Positions 6,162 through 16,000 of a stretch of 30,773 bases of DNA are shown in pieces (position 1 is the first letter of the stretch; every line of letters begins with the position of its first letter). The position numbers and the translations under genes are program-made. The DNA comes from a virus, in IMG/VR virus record IMGVR_UViG_3300021091_000275, positions 1 to 30,773 of that record. One strand, written 5' to 3'. Under the pieces are notes generated by a model. That model was not told the DNA's origin. It saw nothing but the letters and a program-made list of their open reading frames with translations, and made no database searches.

Positions 6162-8000
6162 ATGGAAAATAAAAACATAACCACTGCTGAGTTAGACTTT
6201 GATGCGATTAAATCCAACTTAAAAACATTCTTACAAGGCCAAGCAGCTTTTGCTGACTATGACTTTGAGGGTGCCGGCCTTTCCGTACTGATGGATATAC
6301 TCGCATACAATACCCATTACAACGCTCTATATACAAACTTAGCTGTCAATGAATCTTTCTTGGATTCTGCTAGCAAACGATCAAGCGTCGTTTCAAGAGC
6401 TAAAGAAATTGGGTACGTGCCTCATTCAGCCACTGGTGCTGTAGCTACGGTCAACATAACTGTCACAGGGACGACTTCATCACCTGCTACCTTGACACTA
6501 CCAGCATACAGCTCGTTCTCTACCACCGTGGATGGAGTCCAATATACATTTTATAACACCGAAGCCGTATCTACAAATAGAGTAGGCTCATCATATACAT
6601 TTACAGGCATAGACATCAAAGAAGGTACACCATTAACGTTCAAGTATACGGTGGCTTCTGGAACCAGGTACATACTACCAAACTCTGGAGTAGACTTATC
6701 TACCTTAAGCGTACGTGTCCAAGATAACTCAACGTCTTCAGTTTTCAACTCGTTCGTCAACCAAGAGCAGATCTTAAACCTAGACGAAGAGTCAAAAGTA
6801 TTCTTTATAAAAGAGATCGAAGGTGAACTCTATGAGCTAGAGTTTGGTAATGACACCATAGGTAAAGCGTTGGTGACAGGTAACGTGGTCAACATATCAT
6901 ACATGGTCACAAACACGATCGAAGCCAACGGAGCTAGACTATTTAACTATACAGGATCAAGCTTATTAGGAGGCACAGTAGCAGTGACTACCACGACTCC
7001 TGCGGTAGGTGGTGCTGACATCGAGTCCATAGAGTCTATCAGGTACAACGCTCCTCGTTCATACTCATCACAAAACCGTGCAGTCACAGTAGAAGACTAT
7101 AAGGCATTGATATTTAGGTTATACCCAGAAGCAGAGACAGTCAATGCATGGGGCGGAGAAGACAACGTGCCACCAGTCTATGGTAAAGTATTCTTGTCTA
7201 TCAAGCCTACTAACACGACTGTACTGACTGCGGCTCAAAAGAACTTCATCATCAACGAGATCTTAAAACAAAAGAACGTTGTATCGATCACACCTGAGAT
7301 TGTTGACCCAGAATACATCCAGCTAGATATCAACACCACCGTATACTATAACCCTAGGTTAACATCTAAGTCTGAGAGCGAGATAAAGACTTTGGTCGTT
7401 GATACTATCAAAGCTTACAACACAGAAAACCTTGAGTCCTTCACAGGCATCTTTAGGTTCTCTAACATAACAGCTGACATAGACAACACTGAAGACTCGA
7501 TCATAAGTAACATCACGACCATAAAACTACACCGAGAAGTCGAGATCCAGTATAATACCAACGCAAACTATAGCATATATCTAGGCAACCCGATATACAA
7601 CTCAACTGTACCAGAACAATCATTGACATCTACAGGCTTCTATATCGCAGGTAACGAGAACCTCATGTACCTTGAAGACTTACCATCAAATTCTAGGTAC
7701 GGTGTGTTGAAGATGTACTACTTCAACGTAGACGTCAAGACATACTTCAGGACGTTTGGTACGATAGATTACCAAACAGGTACTGTCAACATGCCAGAGC
7801 TAGAGATCACAGGCATCGACCAAGCTACAGGCACCCTCGAGTTGATCGTTAAACCCCAATCAAACGACGTAGTATCTATTCGTAACCAACTGGTCACCAT
7901 ACCTGACGAGCAGATCAACGTCGAAGTCATACTAGATAAGGTAGCAGTGGGTGACCCTGCTGGTGGATCTAATTACCAATTCACGTCAAGTCGTAACTAA
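6162..8000 (+). CDS. gp6: Baseplate wedge protein gp6 (baseplate J-like)
   Basis: Codes for 612 residues against 660 in T4. The N-terminus holds the baseplate-J pattern: helices with MDILAYNTHYNALYTNLAVN (about residues 45-64), then 'SFLDSA..RSSVVSRAKEIGYVP', a Thr/Ser-rich beta region, and 'NRAVTVEDYKALIFRLYPEA' near residue 305. gp6 dimers form the inner ring that ties the wedges together and drives the hexagon-to-star change. It begins one base after gp25 and its stop overlaps the next start (TAATG). The C-terminal 200 residues are beta-rich and less conserved-looking. Identification is strong from motifs, length and gene order. Confidence 0.92.
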   Translation: MENKNITTAELDFDAIKSNLKTFLQGQAAFADYDFEGAGLSVLMDILAYNTHYNALYTNLAVNESFLDSASKRSSVVSRAKEIGYVPHSATGAVATVNITVTGTTSSPATLTLPAYSSFSTTVDGVQYTFYNTEAVSTNRVGSSYTFTGIDIKEGTPLTFKYTVASGTRYILPNSGVDLSTLSVRVQDNSTSSVFNSFVNQEQILNLDEESKVFFIKEIEGELYELEFGNDTIGKALVTGNVVNISYMVTNTIEANGARLFNYTGSSLLGGTVAVTTTTPAVGGADIESIESIRYNAPRSYSSQNRAVTVEDYKALIFRLYPEAETVNAWGGEDNVPPVYGKVFLSIKPTNTTVLTAAQKNFIINEILKQKNVVSITPEIVDPEYIQLDINTTVYYNPRLTSKSESEIKTLVVDTIKAYNTENLESFTGIFRFSNITADIDNTEDSIISNITTIKLHREVEIQYNTNANYSIYLGNPIYNSTVPEQSLTSTGFYIAGNENLMYLEDLPSNSRYGVLKMYYFNVDVKTYFRTFGTIDYQTGTVNMPELEITGIDQATGTLELIVKPQSNDVVSIRNQLVTIPDEQINVEVILDKVAVGDPAGGSNYQFTSSRN

Positions 8001-9526
8001 TGAGCATTGATCTAAAGACGGTAGTCTCGAAACAAATCCCAGAGTTTATACGGGAAGACAACCCAACGTTCGTAGCTTTCGTTGAAGCATACTATCAGTA
8101 CTTAGATCAGTATGAGAAGCGAGACTTATACGAGATCAGGGATATCGACCAGACGGTAAACTCATACATCCAGTTTTTTAAGAACGAACTAGATATATTT
8201 GGTGAGAAGTATGACTACATAGACCAAAGGTTGTTTTTAAGGAAAGTTAAAGAGCTATTCGTAGCAAAAGGCGTTGAGGCTTCCTATAAGTTCTTACTCA
8301 AGCTACTGTTTAATAAGACTGCCGAGATATCGTATCCATGGGACTCAGTATTAAAGGCTTCTGACGGTAAATGGCAACAAGAGATGTCAGTCTTTGTTGA
8401 GTTTACTTCTGGAGATGCTAACTTGCTACCAGGAAATAGGATCAACATAACAGCCACGAACATCATCATCAAGGTATTCGTAGATCGAGTCAAACATATA
8501 AGAGGTAACATCTATGAAGTATTCATAGATAAAAACTATTATGGTGACATACAAGTAGATTACACACTATCATACGATGGTATAGTCGGGACTATCATCC
8601 CTACAACAGTGTCATACAGCGTCACCCAGCCAGGATCAGGATACAAGATCGGAGACCTAATCACTGGTACGACTATATCTGGTGGAGAGACTATCACCCA
8701 GCTTTTAAAGGTCACAAAGGTGGATTCTAACGGCGGGGTAGTTAACATAACCACCCTTAGGTTTGGTGCTGGTTATACTGCTGGATTTTACTTATTAAAG
8801 TCAAACGAAGCCATCACTACGTCTTCTACGATATCTATTGAAAAAGAATCAACGCCACAATATACTATACCGACAGAATCTACAGTAGATCAATATGAGG
8901 ACTATGGATATGTAGTAAACCCAAACTACTGCGATGTGACCTACGATGACCCATCGTACAAGGGTACACTACTACAACAGTTCTATGATGAGTCTTTATC
9001 AGGTCAAGGTACAAACCCTGACTACCTATTGATTAGATTTGATATAGGAGCTGTAGCAAAGTATCAAGGCCATTGGACATCAAACGACGGGTTCTTAGAT
9101 GACATCATCTATATACAAGACAGTTACAGATGGCAAAAGTATTCTTACTTGATCACGATCGACGAGAACCTTGAAAATTACAAGTCATTGATCAAGTCAT
9201 ACTTACACCCTGCAGGCACAGCATTGTTTGGCGAGTACAGGATACAAAACATATTTAACGTTGATGCCACCGCTGTACAAGAATTAACACAATGGAGATC
9301 TAAAGCTACATTCCTCACTATAAATAAAGACATGGGTACTGAATACGTGTATCCTTCAGATCAAGGTGGACACATCTCTATCGAACCATATAGCTCTGAA
9401 GATTACTTTGTACCAGAAGAATTTTATAATCCACCAGTAGTTATCCCATTCTTCGGTGATGGTAGAAACAACTTGCAATCTAGTATAACAATAACAGATG
9501 CTTCACCCAGCATCGTAGAATCTTAA
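8000..9526 (+). CDS. Virion protein, baseplate wedge-associated
   Basis: Codes for 508 residues. The N-terminal about 125 residues (PEFIREDNPTFVAFVEAYYQ, then a helix-rich segment to SDGKW near residue 120) form a domain I recognise from structural proteins placed after gp6 in T4-like marine phages. The middle has two 'G.GY' strand motifs (PGSGYKIGD near 211 and GAGYTAGF near 255), the same type of module that is expanded in the gp8-like protein. The C-terminal part is beta-rich and ends in an acidic, low-complexity tail. Order suggests a wedge component, perhaps doing the work of T4 gp7 or gp53, but I cannot show homology to either. An exact TATAAATA lies inside the gene at 9319-9326. Confidence 0.75.
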   Translation: MSIDLKTVVSKQIPEFIREDNPTFVAFVEAYYQYLDQYEKRDLYEIRDIDQTVNSYIQFFKNELDIFGEKYDYIDQRLFLRKVKELFVAKGVEASYKFLLKLLFNKTAEISYPWDSVLKASDGKWQQEMSVFVEFTSGDANLLPGNRINITATNIIIKVFVDRVKHIRGNIYEVFIDKNYYGDIQVDYTLSYDGIVGTIIPTTVSYSVTQPGSGYKIGDLITGTTISGGETITQLLKVTKVDSNGGVVNITTLRFGAGYTAGFYLLKSNEAITTSSTISIEKESTPQYTIPTESTVDQYEDYGYVVNPNYCDVTYDDPSYKGTLLQQFYDESLSGQGTNPDYLLIRFDIGAVAKYQGHWTSNDGFLDDIIYIQDSYRWQKYSYLITIDENLENYKSLIKSYLHPAGTALFGEYRIQNIFNVDATAVQELTQWRSKATFLTINKDMGTEYVYPSDQGGHISIEPYSSEDYFVPEEFYNPPVVIPFFGDGRNNLQSSITITDASPSIVES

Positions 9527-9537
9527 TAGGAGTAAAC

Positions 9538-10245
9538 ATGTTTAAAGACGGCATTAAATTAACAGGACGTTTGTTAATACAAAAATTTAACGTCAATAAG
9601 GAGCTGGTGTATTCTACAGAAGTACCTAACTTGATAGTTACTGCTGGAAAAGAATTCGTTGCTTCTAGGATAGTTGGATCAACATTAGATGTTATGGGTT
9701 ACATGGCTATCGGTGACGACGCATCGACTAGTGCTTTAGCACAAACAACATTGGTCAACGAGTTAGCTAGAGTTGCTATTACTTCCGCGACAGCTTCAGG
9801 TGTAAACGCGACGTTCACTGGTACTTTTGGTGCTGGCGTTGGTACAGGTTCTATAGTAGAAGCTGGTATATTCAATGCTGACGACTCTTCAGTGCTCGTG
9901 TTTGACGGCGATAACGACGTAGATGATGCATCAGACGAGATCACCTACAACTCTCATGGTCTAGTGACAGGGGACAAAGTAACTTATACAGATGGCGGCG
10001 GTACAGCTATCACAGGTTTAACAGATGGTGGTACTTATTACATCATCCGTGTAGACGCAAATACAGTGCAGTTGGCGTCCTCATATGCAAATGCTGTAGC
10101 TGGTACAGAACTAGGTTTAACATCAGGTTCAGGTCTTAATCATAAGTTGACTTATGGTACTATGCTTTGCAGGACAACATTCCCAGTCATTACTAAATCA
10201 AGTTCAGAAACTATTGCTATATCTTGGGTTGTTTCTGTAGGATAA
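9538..10245 (+). CDS. Small structural protein with an inserted beta module
   Basis: Codes for 235 residues. Residues 1-120 and 205-235 look like one continuous domain (starting DGIKLTGRLLIQKFNVNKEL, ending SSSETIAISWVVSVG) of a type seen in phage tail proteins, with 'GYMAIGDDASTSALAQTTL' typical of it. Residues about 121-205 (from FDGDNDVDDASDEITYNSHG to SGLNHKLTYG) are a separate module that is also present in the next gene. Removing it would leave a normal-sized small tail protein, so insertion is likely. AGGAG stands seven bases before ATG, a strong SD. Likely part of the baseplate or fibre attachment; exact role unknown. Confidence 0.75.
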   Translation: MFKDGIKLTGRLLIQKFNVNKELVYSTEVPNLIVTAGKEFVASRIVGSTLDVMGYMAIGDDASTSALAQTTLVNELARVAITSATASGVNATFTGTFGAGVGTGSIVEAGIFNADDSSVLVFDGDNDVDDASDEITYNSHGLVTGDKVTYTDGGGTAITGLTDGGTYYIIRVDANTVQLASSYANAVAGTELGLTSGSGLNHKLTYGTMLCRTTFPVITKSSSETIAISWVVSVG

Positions 10246-10249
10246 TAAA

Positions 10250-13015
10250 ATGACATCATCATATTCAATATTTAAACAGAAGTTCAAGAAGACGATAGCT
10301 GATGCTATCTATCAAGAAGTTACTTCTAATACTGCGACTTACTATCATTGGTTTGGTAAAGAAAATAGTTGGACAGACTTCTTAAGCCCGTTCATACCAT
10401 CTTCAACCACTGATATACCAGGAGCACCTTCAGAAAACTTCAGGTATGAACTTCATGTTCGTCGAGACCTACTAACCGCAAAGAAGATTAAACCTTCAGA
10501 CGTATCTTATGTGGTCAGACGTATCGACTGGACATCAAATACTGTTTATGATATATACGATGACGCCATCGAGACTACTACAGGATACGGATACGGCCCA
10601 GCATATTCTGGAGCTACACGTTTAGAAGATGCAGACTTTTATGTATTGACTACAGACTATAACGTCTATAAGTGCATAGATAACAACGAAGATTCACCTT
10701 CACTATACATGCCTACTGGTACGACGACAGACGTGTTCTCTACATCTGACGGTTACAGATGGAAGTTTATGTACTCTATCCCGGTATCATTAAGAAATAG
10801 GTTCTTGTCTTCTGAACATATGCCAGTCTCTACAGCTTTAAAAGCACAGTTCTATTCGAGCGGTACTATTAACTTTATAGCTATAGAAAATGGTGGTGGA
10901 GGATATAATCCTGCCACGACCACTGCAGTCATCACCGGTGACGGGTACAAAGAATCAAACCCATACTTAATTAGTTCTTTAACATTAGAAGAAGCTGGAG
11001 ATGGTTACTCTACTGTTAGTGCTAGCATATCATCACCGTTCTCTTCATTTCTTGTATGGTCTTCAGAGCTTAACGTATCTGTTGGCACTTATATTAAGCA
11101 CACAAATCCTGCAACTTTAGATGATAACTTTTACTACGTAGTCACTGGCACTAAGTTAGGCACTAGTGGACCAATCCATACTTCAGGAACAATCAATAAT
11201 GGGTCAGCACAGTTAAAATATGTAGGTACTACAGCAACGATATCTGTTACATTATCAGGATCTGAAGTTGACTCAGTGACTTTAGTTGATGGCGGCTTTG
11301 GTTATCAAGATACTCCTACTATCACTGTTTCAGAACCGGTCACAAAAGATGATAATTGGGAACCATTAGTCACAGCTACACTTGGAGATATACTCTATCA
11401 TTCAGGTAGATACTACGAGGTCACTACTGGTGGTAGCACAGGAACAACTGGTCCGACACATACTTCGGGTGCTGTAGCAAACGGCGCTGCAGTATTAACA
11501 TACGTAGCTACACTAGCAGAGATCACTGCTGTCATCGTGAAGACAGAAGCTGAGATAGACCTCACCATATCTCCTGGGATTGATAGTGTGTATACTCTAT
11601 TACTAGGTTCACAAGGCACAAAATACGTAGAGGTGCCTAACGTCACGATAGCAGCTCCAGGAACTGGCACTACAGCGACGGCGACAGCAGCCATAGATGC
11701 AGGTAAAGTAATAACACTGTCAGTGTCAGATGCAGGAAACGGATACACATCAGCTCCTGCAGTTACTATATCTTATCCAAAATTGACATTTAATGGTGCT
11801 ACTGCTGTAAACGATGTGGCCGAGACGATCACATATACTGGACATAGACTAGTCACAGGAGATGCTGTTGTATACAATAACGGTGGAGGTACATCTATTG
11901 GTGGACTAACATCAACTAATACCTACTATGTTATCAAAGTAAATGATAACATTATTCAACTTGCAGGTTCATCTGGCGACGCATCGTCTGGTACATACAT
12001 AAACTTAACAGACGGAGTCGGATCAGCTCATACATTGACATTGACTACAGGTCAAGCTACAGCTACTGCAGTATTAGGTACTGGTGGTGAGATAGTTGGG
12101 TATACGATCGTGGACGGAGGAGTTGGTTATACTAATGCTAACATCGAGGTAGTTGACTCATCATCTTCCGGAAGTGGTGCAGTATTGGCAGCAGACTTTT
12201 CTATAGGAGCGATCGATACGCTTCAAGCAAACGTTGAGTTGCTAGCTGTACCAGGTTCAGTAGAAACCATAAAGATGGTAGAAAATGGTACAGGTTATGG
12301 TGCTGCGACCGTCAACATCCTTGGTGATGGTACAGGAGCCACAGCAACAGCTACATGTTCTGGTGGTCAGGTAACTAAGATAGAAATAACTAATGCTGGT
12401 TCTGGATATACATGGACTGAGATCGAGATCACTGGTAATTCTGGATCATCTGGTGCTGTAGCAAGAGCTATCATGTCACCATTAGGTGGTCATGGATCAA
12501 ACGCTATCGACGAGTTAAACGCTAACTCTATAATCTTCTATACATCTATCTCAAGAGATAAGAACCAAGGTATTGAGATCAACAACGACTATCGTAAGGT
12601 TGGTCTTGTACGTAACTTAAAACAGTTTGGTTCTAACAGAAGGTTTACAGAAGACATTGGTTCTGGATGTGTGCTGGTTACTGGCATTTTTAACCCTACA
12701 CAACTACAGTATGATATGTTACTATTAAAAGATGGGTATAAAAAGTATCGTATAGTAGACTTTAATGATACACAGATCCTAGTATCAGTGTTTAATAACT
12801 TTACTATCGGTATAGGAGATGTTTTGGTCACAGACCCTACAAATGAAGGAGCTGTATCTGCACCTACGGTAGTAGCACAAAACATCATAGCAACAGCGGT
12901 TTCTGAAAGGACTATAGATCAGTTCTCTGGAGACTTCTTGATGTTCTCTGTGAGAGAAGCTTACGCACCGACGTCTGAGCAAATTATCACGGTAAGAACC
13001 ACATTAACCATATAA
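10250..13015 (+). CDS. gp8: Enlarged gp8-like baseplate wedge protein
   Basis: Codes for 921 residues against 334 in T4 gp8. The ends carry the gp8 pattern: SDVSYVVRRIDW (about residues 80-91), DYNVYKCID (near 137), SDGYRWKFMYSIP (about 166-178), and a C-terminus SVREAYAPTSEQIITVRTT comparable to gp8's last strand. Between about 200 and 770 lie inserted modules: at least six 'GG.GY'-type units, two copies of a 'G..Y.VT.G...GT.GP.HTSG' unit (about 266-335 and 369-425) and one 'HxLVTGD...GGGT' module (about 514-602). gp8 joins the wedge arms and connects to gp10 and gp6 in T4. Inserts presumably decorate the outside of the baseplate. Family call is good at the ends; function of the inserts is inference. 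Confidence 0.78.
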   Translation: MTSSYSIFKQKFKKTIADAIYQEVTSNTATYYHWFGKENSWTDFLSPFIPSSTTDIPGAPSENFRYELHVRRDLLTAKKIKPSDVSYVVRRIDWTSNTVYDIYDDAIETTTGYGYGPAYSGATRLEDADFYVLTTDYNVYKCIDNNEDSPSLYMPTGTTTDVFSTSDGYRWKFMYSIPVSLRNRFLSSEHMPVSTALKAQFYSSGTINFIAIENGGGGYNPATTTAVITGDGYKESNPYLISSLTLEEAGDGYSTVSASISSPFSSFLVWSSELNVSVGTYIKHTNPATLDDNFYYVVTGTKLGTSGPIHTSGTINNGSAQLKYVGTTATISVTLSGSEVDSVTLVDGGFGYQDTPTITVSEPVTKDDNWEPLVTATLGDILYHSGRYYEVTTGGSTGTTGPTHTSGAVANGAAVLTYVATLAEITAVIVKTEAEIDLTISPGIDSVYTLLLGSQGTKYVEVPNVTIAAPGTGTTATATAAIDAGKVITLSVSDAGNGYTSAPAVTISYPKLTFNGATAVNDVAETITYTGHRLVTGDAVVYNNGGGTSIGGLTSTNTYYVIKVNDNIIQLAGSSGDASSGTYINLTDGVGSAHTLTLTTGQATATAVLGTGGEIVGYTIVDGGVGYTNANIEVVDSSSSGSGAVLAADFSIGAIDTLQANVELLAVPGSVETIKMVENGTGYGAATVNILGDGTGATATATCSGGQVTKIEITNAGSGYTWTEIEITGNSGSSGAVARAIMSPLGGHGSNAIDELNANSIIFYTSISRDKNQGIEINNDYRKVGLVRNLKQFGSNRRFTEDIGSGCVLVTGIFNPTQLQYDMLLLKDGYKKYRIVDFNDTQILVSVFNNFTIGIGDVLVTDPTNEGAVSAPTVVAQNIIATAVSERTIDQFSGDFLMFSVREAYAPTSEQIITVRTTLTI

Positions 13016-13018
13016 ATA
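13011..13018 (+). promoter_or_regulatory. Late promoter box TATAAATA before the DUF4815 gene
   Basis: Exact TATAAATA, overlapping the stop codon of the gp8-like gene and ending 25 bases before the next ATG. That spacing gives a short leader containing the SD GGAAGAG, as expected for a working late promoter. Confidence 0.7.
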
Positions 13019-13043
13019 TATAAAACTATTGGAAGAGTAAAAC

Positions 13044-16000
13044 ATGGCAATTAATTTTAATATAGAACCGTACTATGACGACTTTGATGATACCAAAAAT
13101 TATCATAGGATCTTATTCCGTCCAGGCTATGCAGTTCAAGCTAGAGAGTTAACTCAGCTTCAGACTCAACTACAAGACCAAATCAAGAAGTTTGGTAACC
13201 ATATCTTTATAAATGGTGCTGTAGTTATAGGTGGTGGTAGATCTTTTGAGAATGACTTGCTATCAATCAAGTTAAACTCTTCATTCTCTGGTGCTACTGT
13301 AAACATCAATAACTTTGATGGTAAGATCATTACAGGATCTACTTCTGGCACAAAAGCTGTAGTTAAGTCTATCGCAGACATCACTACTACAGACCCTAAA
13401 ACATTACTAGTCAAGATAATTTCAGGATCTGCATTCACTGCAGGTGAAAACATCGTGACTTCTCCAGGCACTGCATATACTGCTACCATACAATCAACTA
13501 GCCCGTTCAATACAGGCATGAGCTTTGCGATAGATTCTGGAGTGTACTACATTGATGGTAAGTTCATATTCGTAGAAGCGCAAAGCCTGCCTGTTTCAAA
13601 GTACTCAAACACATCTTCGCATAACATTGGGTTTGTGGTAGAAGAAGAGACCATCACGACAGATGAAGATTCATCTATCTTAGATCGTGCACAGGGTACA
13701 CCAAACTTTGCAGCTCCTGGTGCAGATCGTTATAAAGCATCGTTGACGTTAACAGTTAAATCTTTAGGTTCAGCTCTAGATGACTTCGTTGAGATAGCTC
13801 GAGTAGTAGATGGTGAACTAGTAGTTAATCAATACAAGACAATTTATTCTGAGATAGGTAAAGAGCTAGCACGTCGTACGTTTGACGAGTCTGGTGATTA
13901 CACTGTTAAGAAATGGCCTATACAGATATTAGATCATCAAGCCACGACTCCAGACGCTACTAAGTTTACGGTAGCTCTAGATCCAGGTAAAGCATATGTC
14001 AAAGGCTTTGAGTTTGAAACCATTAACCAAGAGTTCCTGACTTTAGACAGAGCTAGAGACACAGAACAAGCAGATAACTTAGATGTCAACATCACATACG
14101 GTAACTATGTCATAGTGACAAGCTTATATGGTCAGTTCACTACTAACGCTGCATCAAGTCCATATTCATCAGTTGAGATCCATGATGTCGTAAGAGCTTC
14201 AGTATCTGGAGCTACATCAAAGATCGGTTCAGCAAAAGTACGATTCTTAACAATAAACTCAGGAACACCAGGAACATCTGCGACTTATAAGATGTACTTG
14301 TTTGACATCGTCATAGATTCGGGTAAGTTCTTTAAGAACGCAGAGTCTATCGTCATTCGATCAGGAGCATCAGTATTATCTGGGGCTGACGTAGACTTAT
14401 TATCTAAAGATGGTGGTTCATCTGGCGGAGACGCTTTCTTATCAGGACAAGACTCACCAGGACTTGTGTTCCCGTTATTAAACCAATATGTCAAGACAGT
14501 AAGAGATTCATCAAACGCTACACAGTCTGACTACACTATACAAAGGACTTTCTCAGGAGTTTCATTCTCGGCAGGTACTGCTTCCATCTCTACTGCAAAC
14601 GGGTTAGAAAGGTTTGTTGGTACATCTGGAGCTTTATCAGACACTGTTAAAGATGCTAGCTATCATGCTGTGATCACTGCAATCACGAACGCTGGTTCTA
14701 CAGGTTTGAGCGTAGGTAGTATCATTAGATTTAATACAGCAGCATCTAGATCAATTACACTTTCAACTCCATCTGTAGGTGTTGCACATCAAGCAACGTT
14801 TAACATCAACGATGGGTCGTTCGCTGCTACGGTAACAATCATAGCTGGGATAAATGCTAATACACAAACAGAAAGACTTAAAACTCTATCTAATTATACG
14901 ATCAAGATCTTAGGTACCGGTTCTGGTGGTGGATTAAACACTACTTTAGGTGGTAAAGACTCATTAAGTCTTTCAGACATCTATGAAGTTGAAGGTGTCT
15001 ATAACACAGGCGCTACAAACCCAACGACAGTAACTGTTAACGGCACTACAGGTGCATTAACATGGGGTGCTGTATCATATACAGATGTGACTGATGACTA
15101 CATAGTCGATGATGGTCAACGTGCAGAATACTATGATCATGGCAACTTAGTGTTATCTGGTACTGCTCCAACATCATCACACTACTTACTAGTCGTGTAT
15201 AGAAACTTCTCACATTCAGGTAACGGCTTCTTATCAGTCGACTCATATGGTATCGACTACACAGATATCCCACAATTTACTGATCCAGCTTCTGGTACAG
15301 TATACGAACTAAGGGACTGTATCGATTTTAGACCAAGACGTACTGACGGAGCTTCAACACTATCAGGCGGACAAGTTCCTGATCCAGACGGTACATTTAA
15401 CTGTGACTATCAATACTACCTTGGTAGGTTCGATAAGATCATTGCAACATCTGATAAACAGTTTGTTGTTAAACAAGGTGTCCCAGCTGTATATCCAGTT
15501 GTGCCTGTAGACGAATCGAATGGCATGACGATCTACATCGTTGCTATACCTCCATATACATCATATGTGTCTGACGTACAGATCAAGTATATCGATAACA
15601 AACGTTATACAATGAGAGATATTGGCCGTCTAGAAAAACGTATATCAAACCTAGAATACTATACACAGCTTTCTCTATTAGAAAAACAAGCTAAGGATAC
15701 ATCTATCCCTGACTCTTCTAACTTTGAGAAGTTTAAGAACGGGTTTGCTGTAGACCCATTCACATCACAAGACATATTCTATAGCTCTGCTGCAGCATGG
15801 TCAGAGAGACGTTGGGGTTGGTGGAATGCATGGTTCAACGGATCAAATACCTGGAGTCAAGCAGCAACTAACTATAATGAAAATTCAATAGCAAACCCAG
15901 CTGATCCTGGTTTTAATGCTGCTATCGATCCATTAAACCAAGAACTTAGAGCTCCGTTTACAGTACAGTTTCATCAGTTCAACGTTAGTACATTAACAGA

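Noticed and set aside
9319-9326. Exact TATAAATA inside the 8000-9526 gene
   Set aside because: It is in coding sequence more than 200 bases before the next start; possible but with no support beyond the match.
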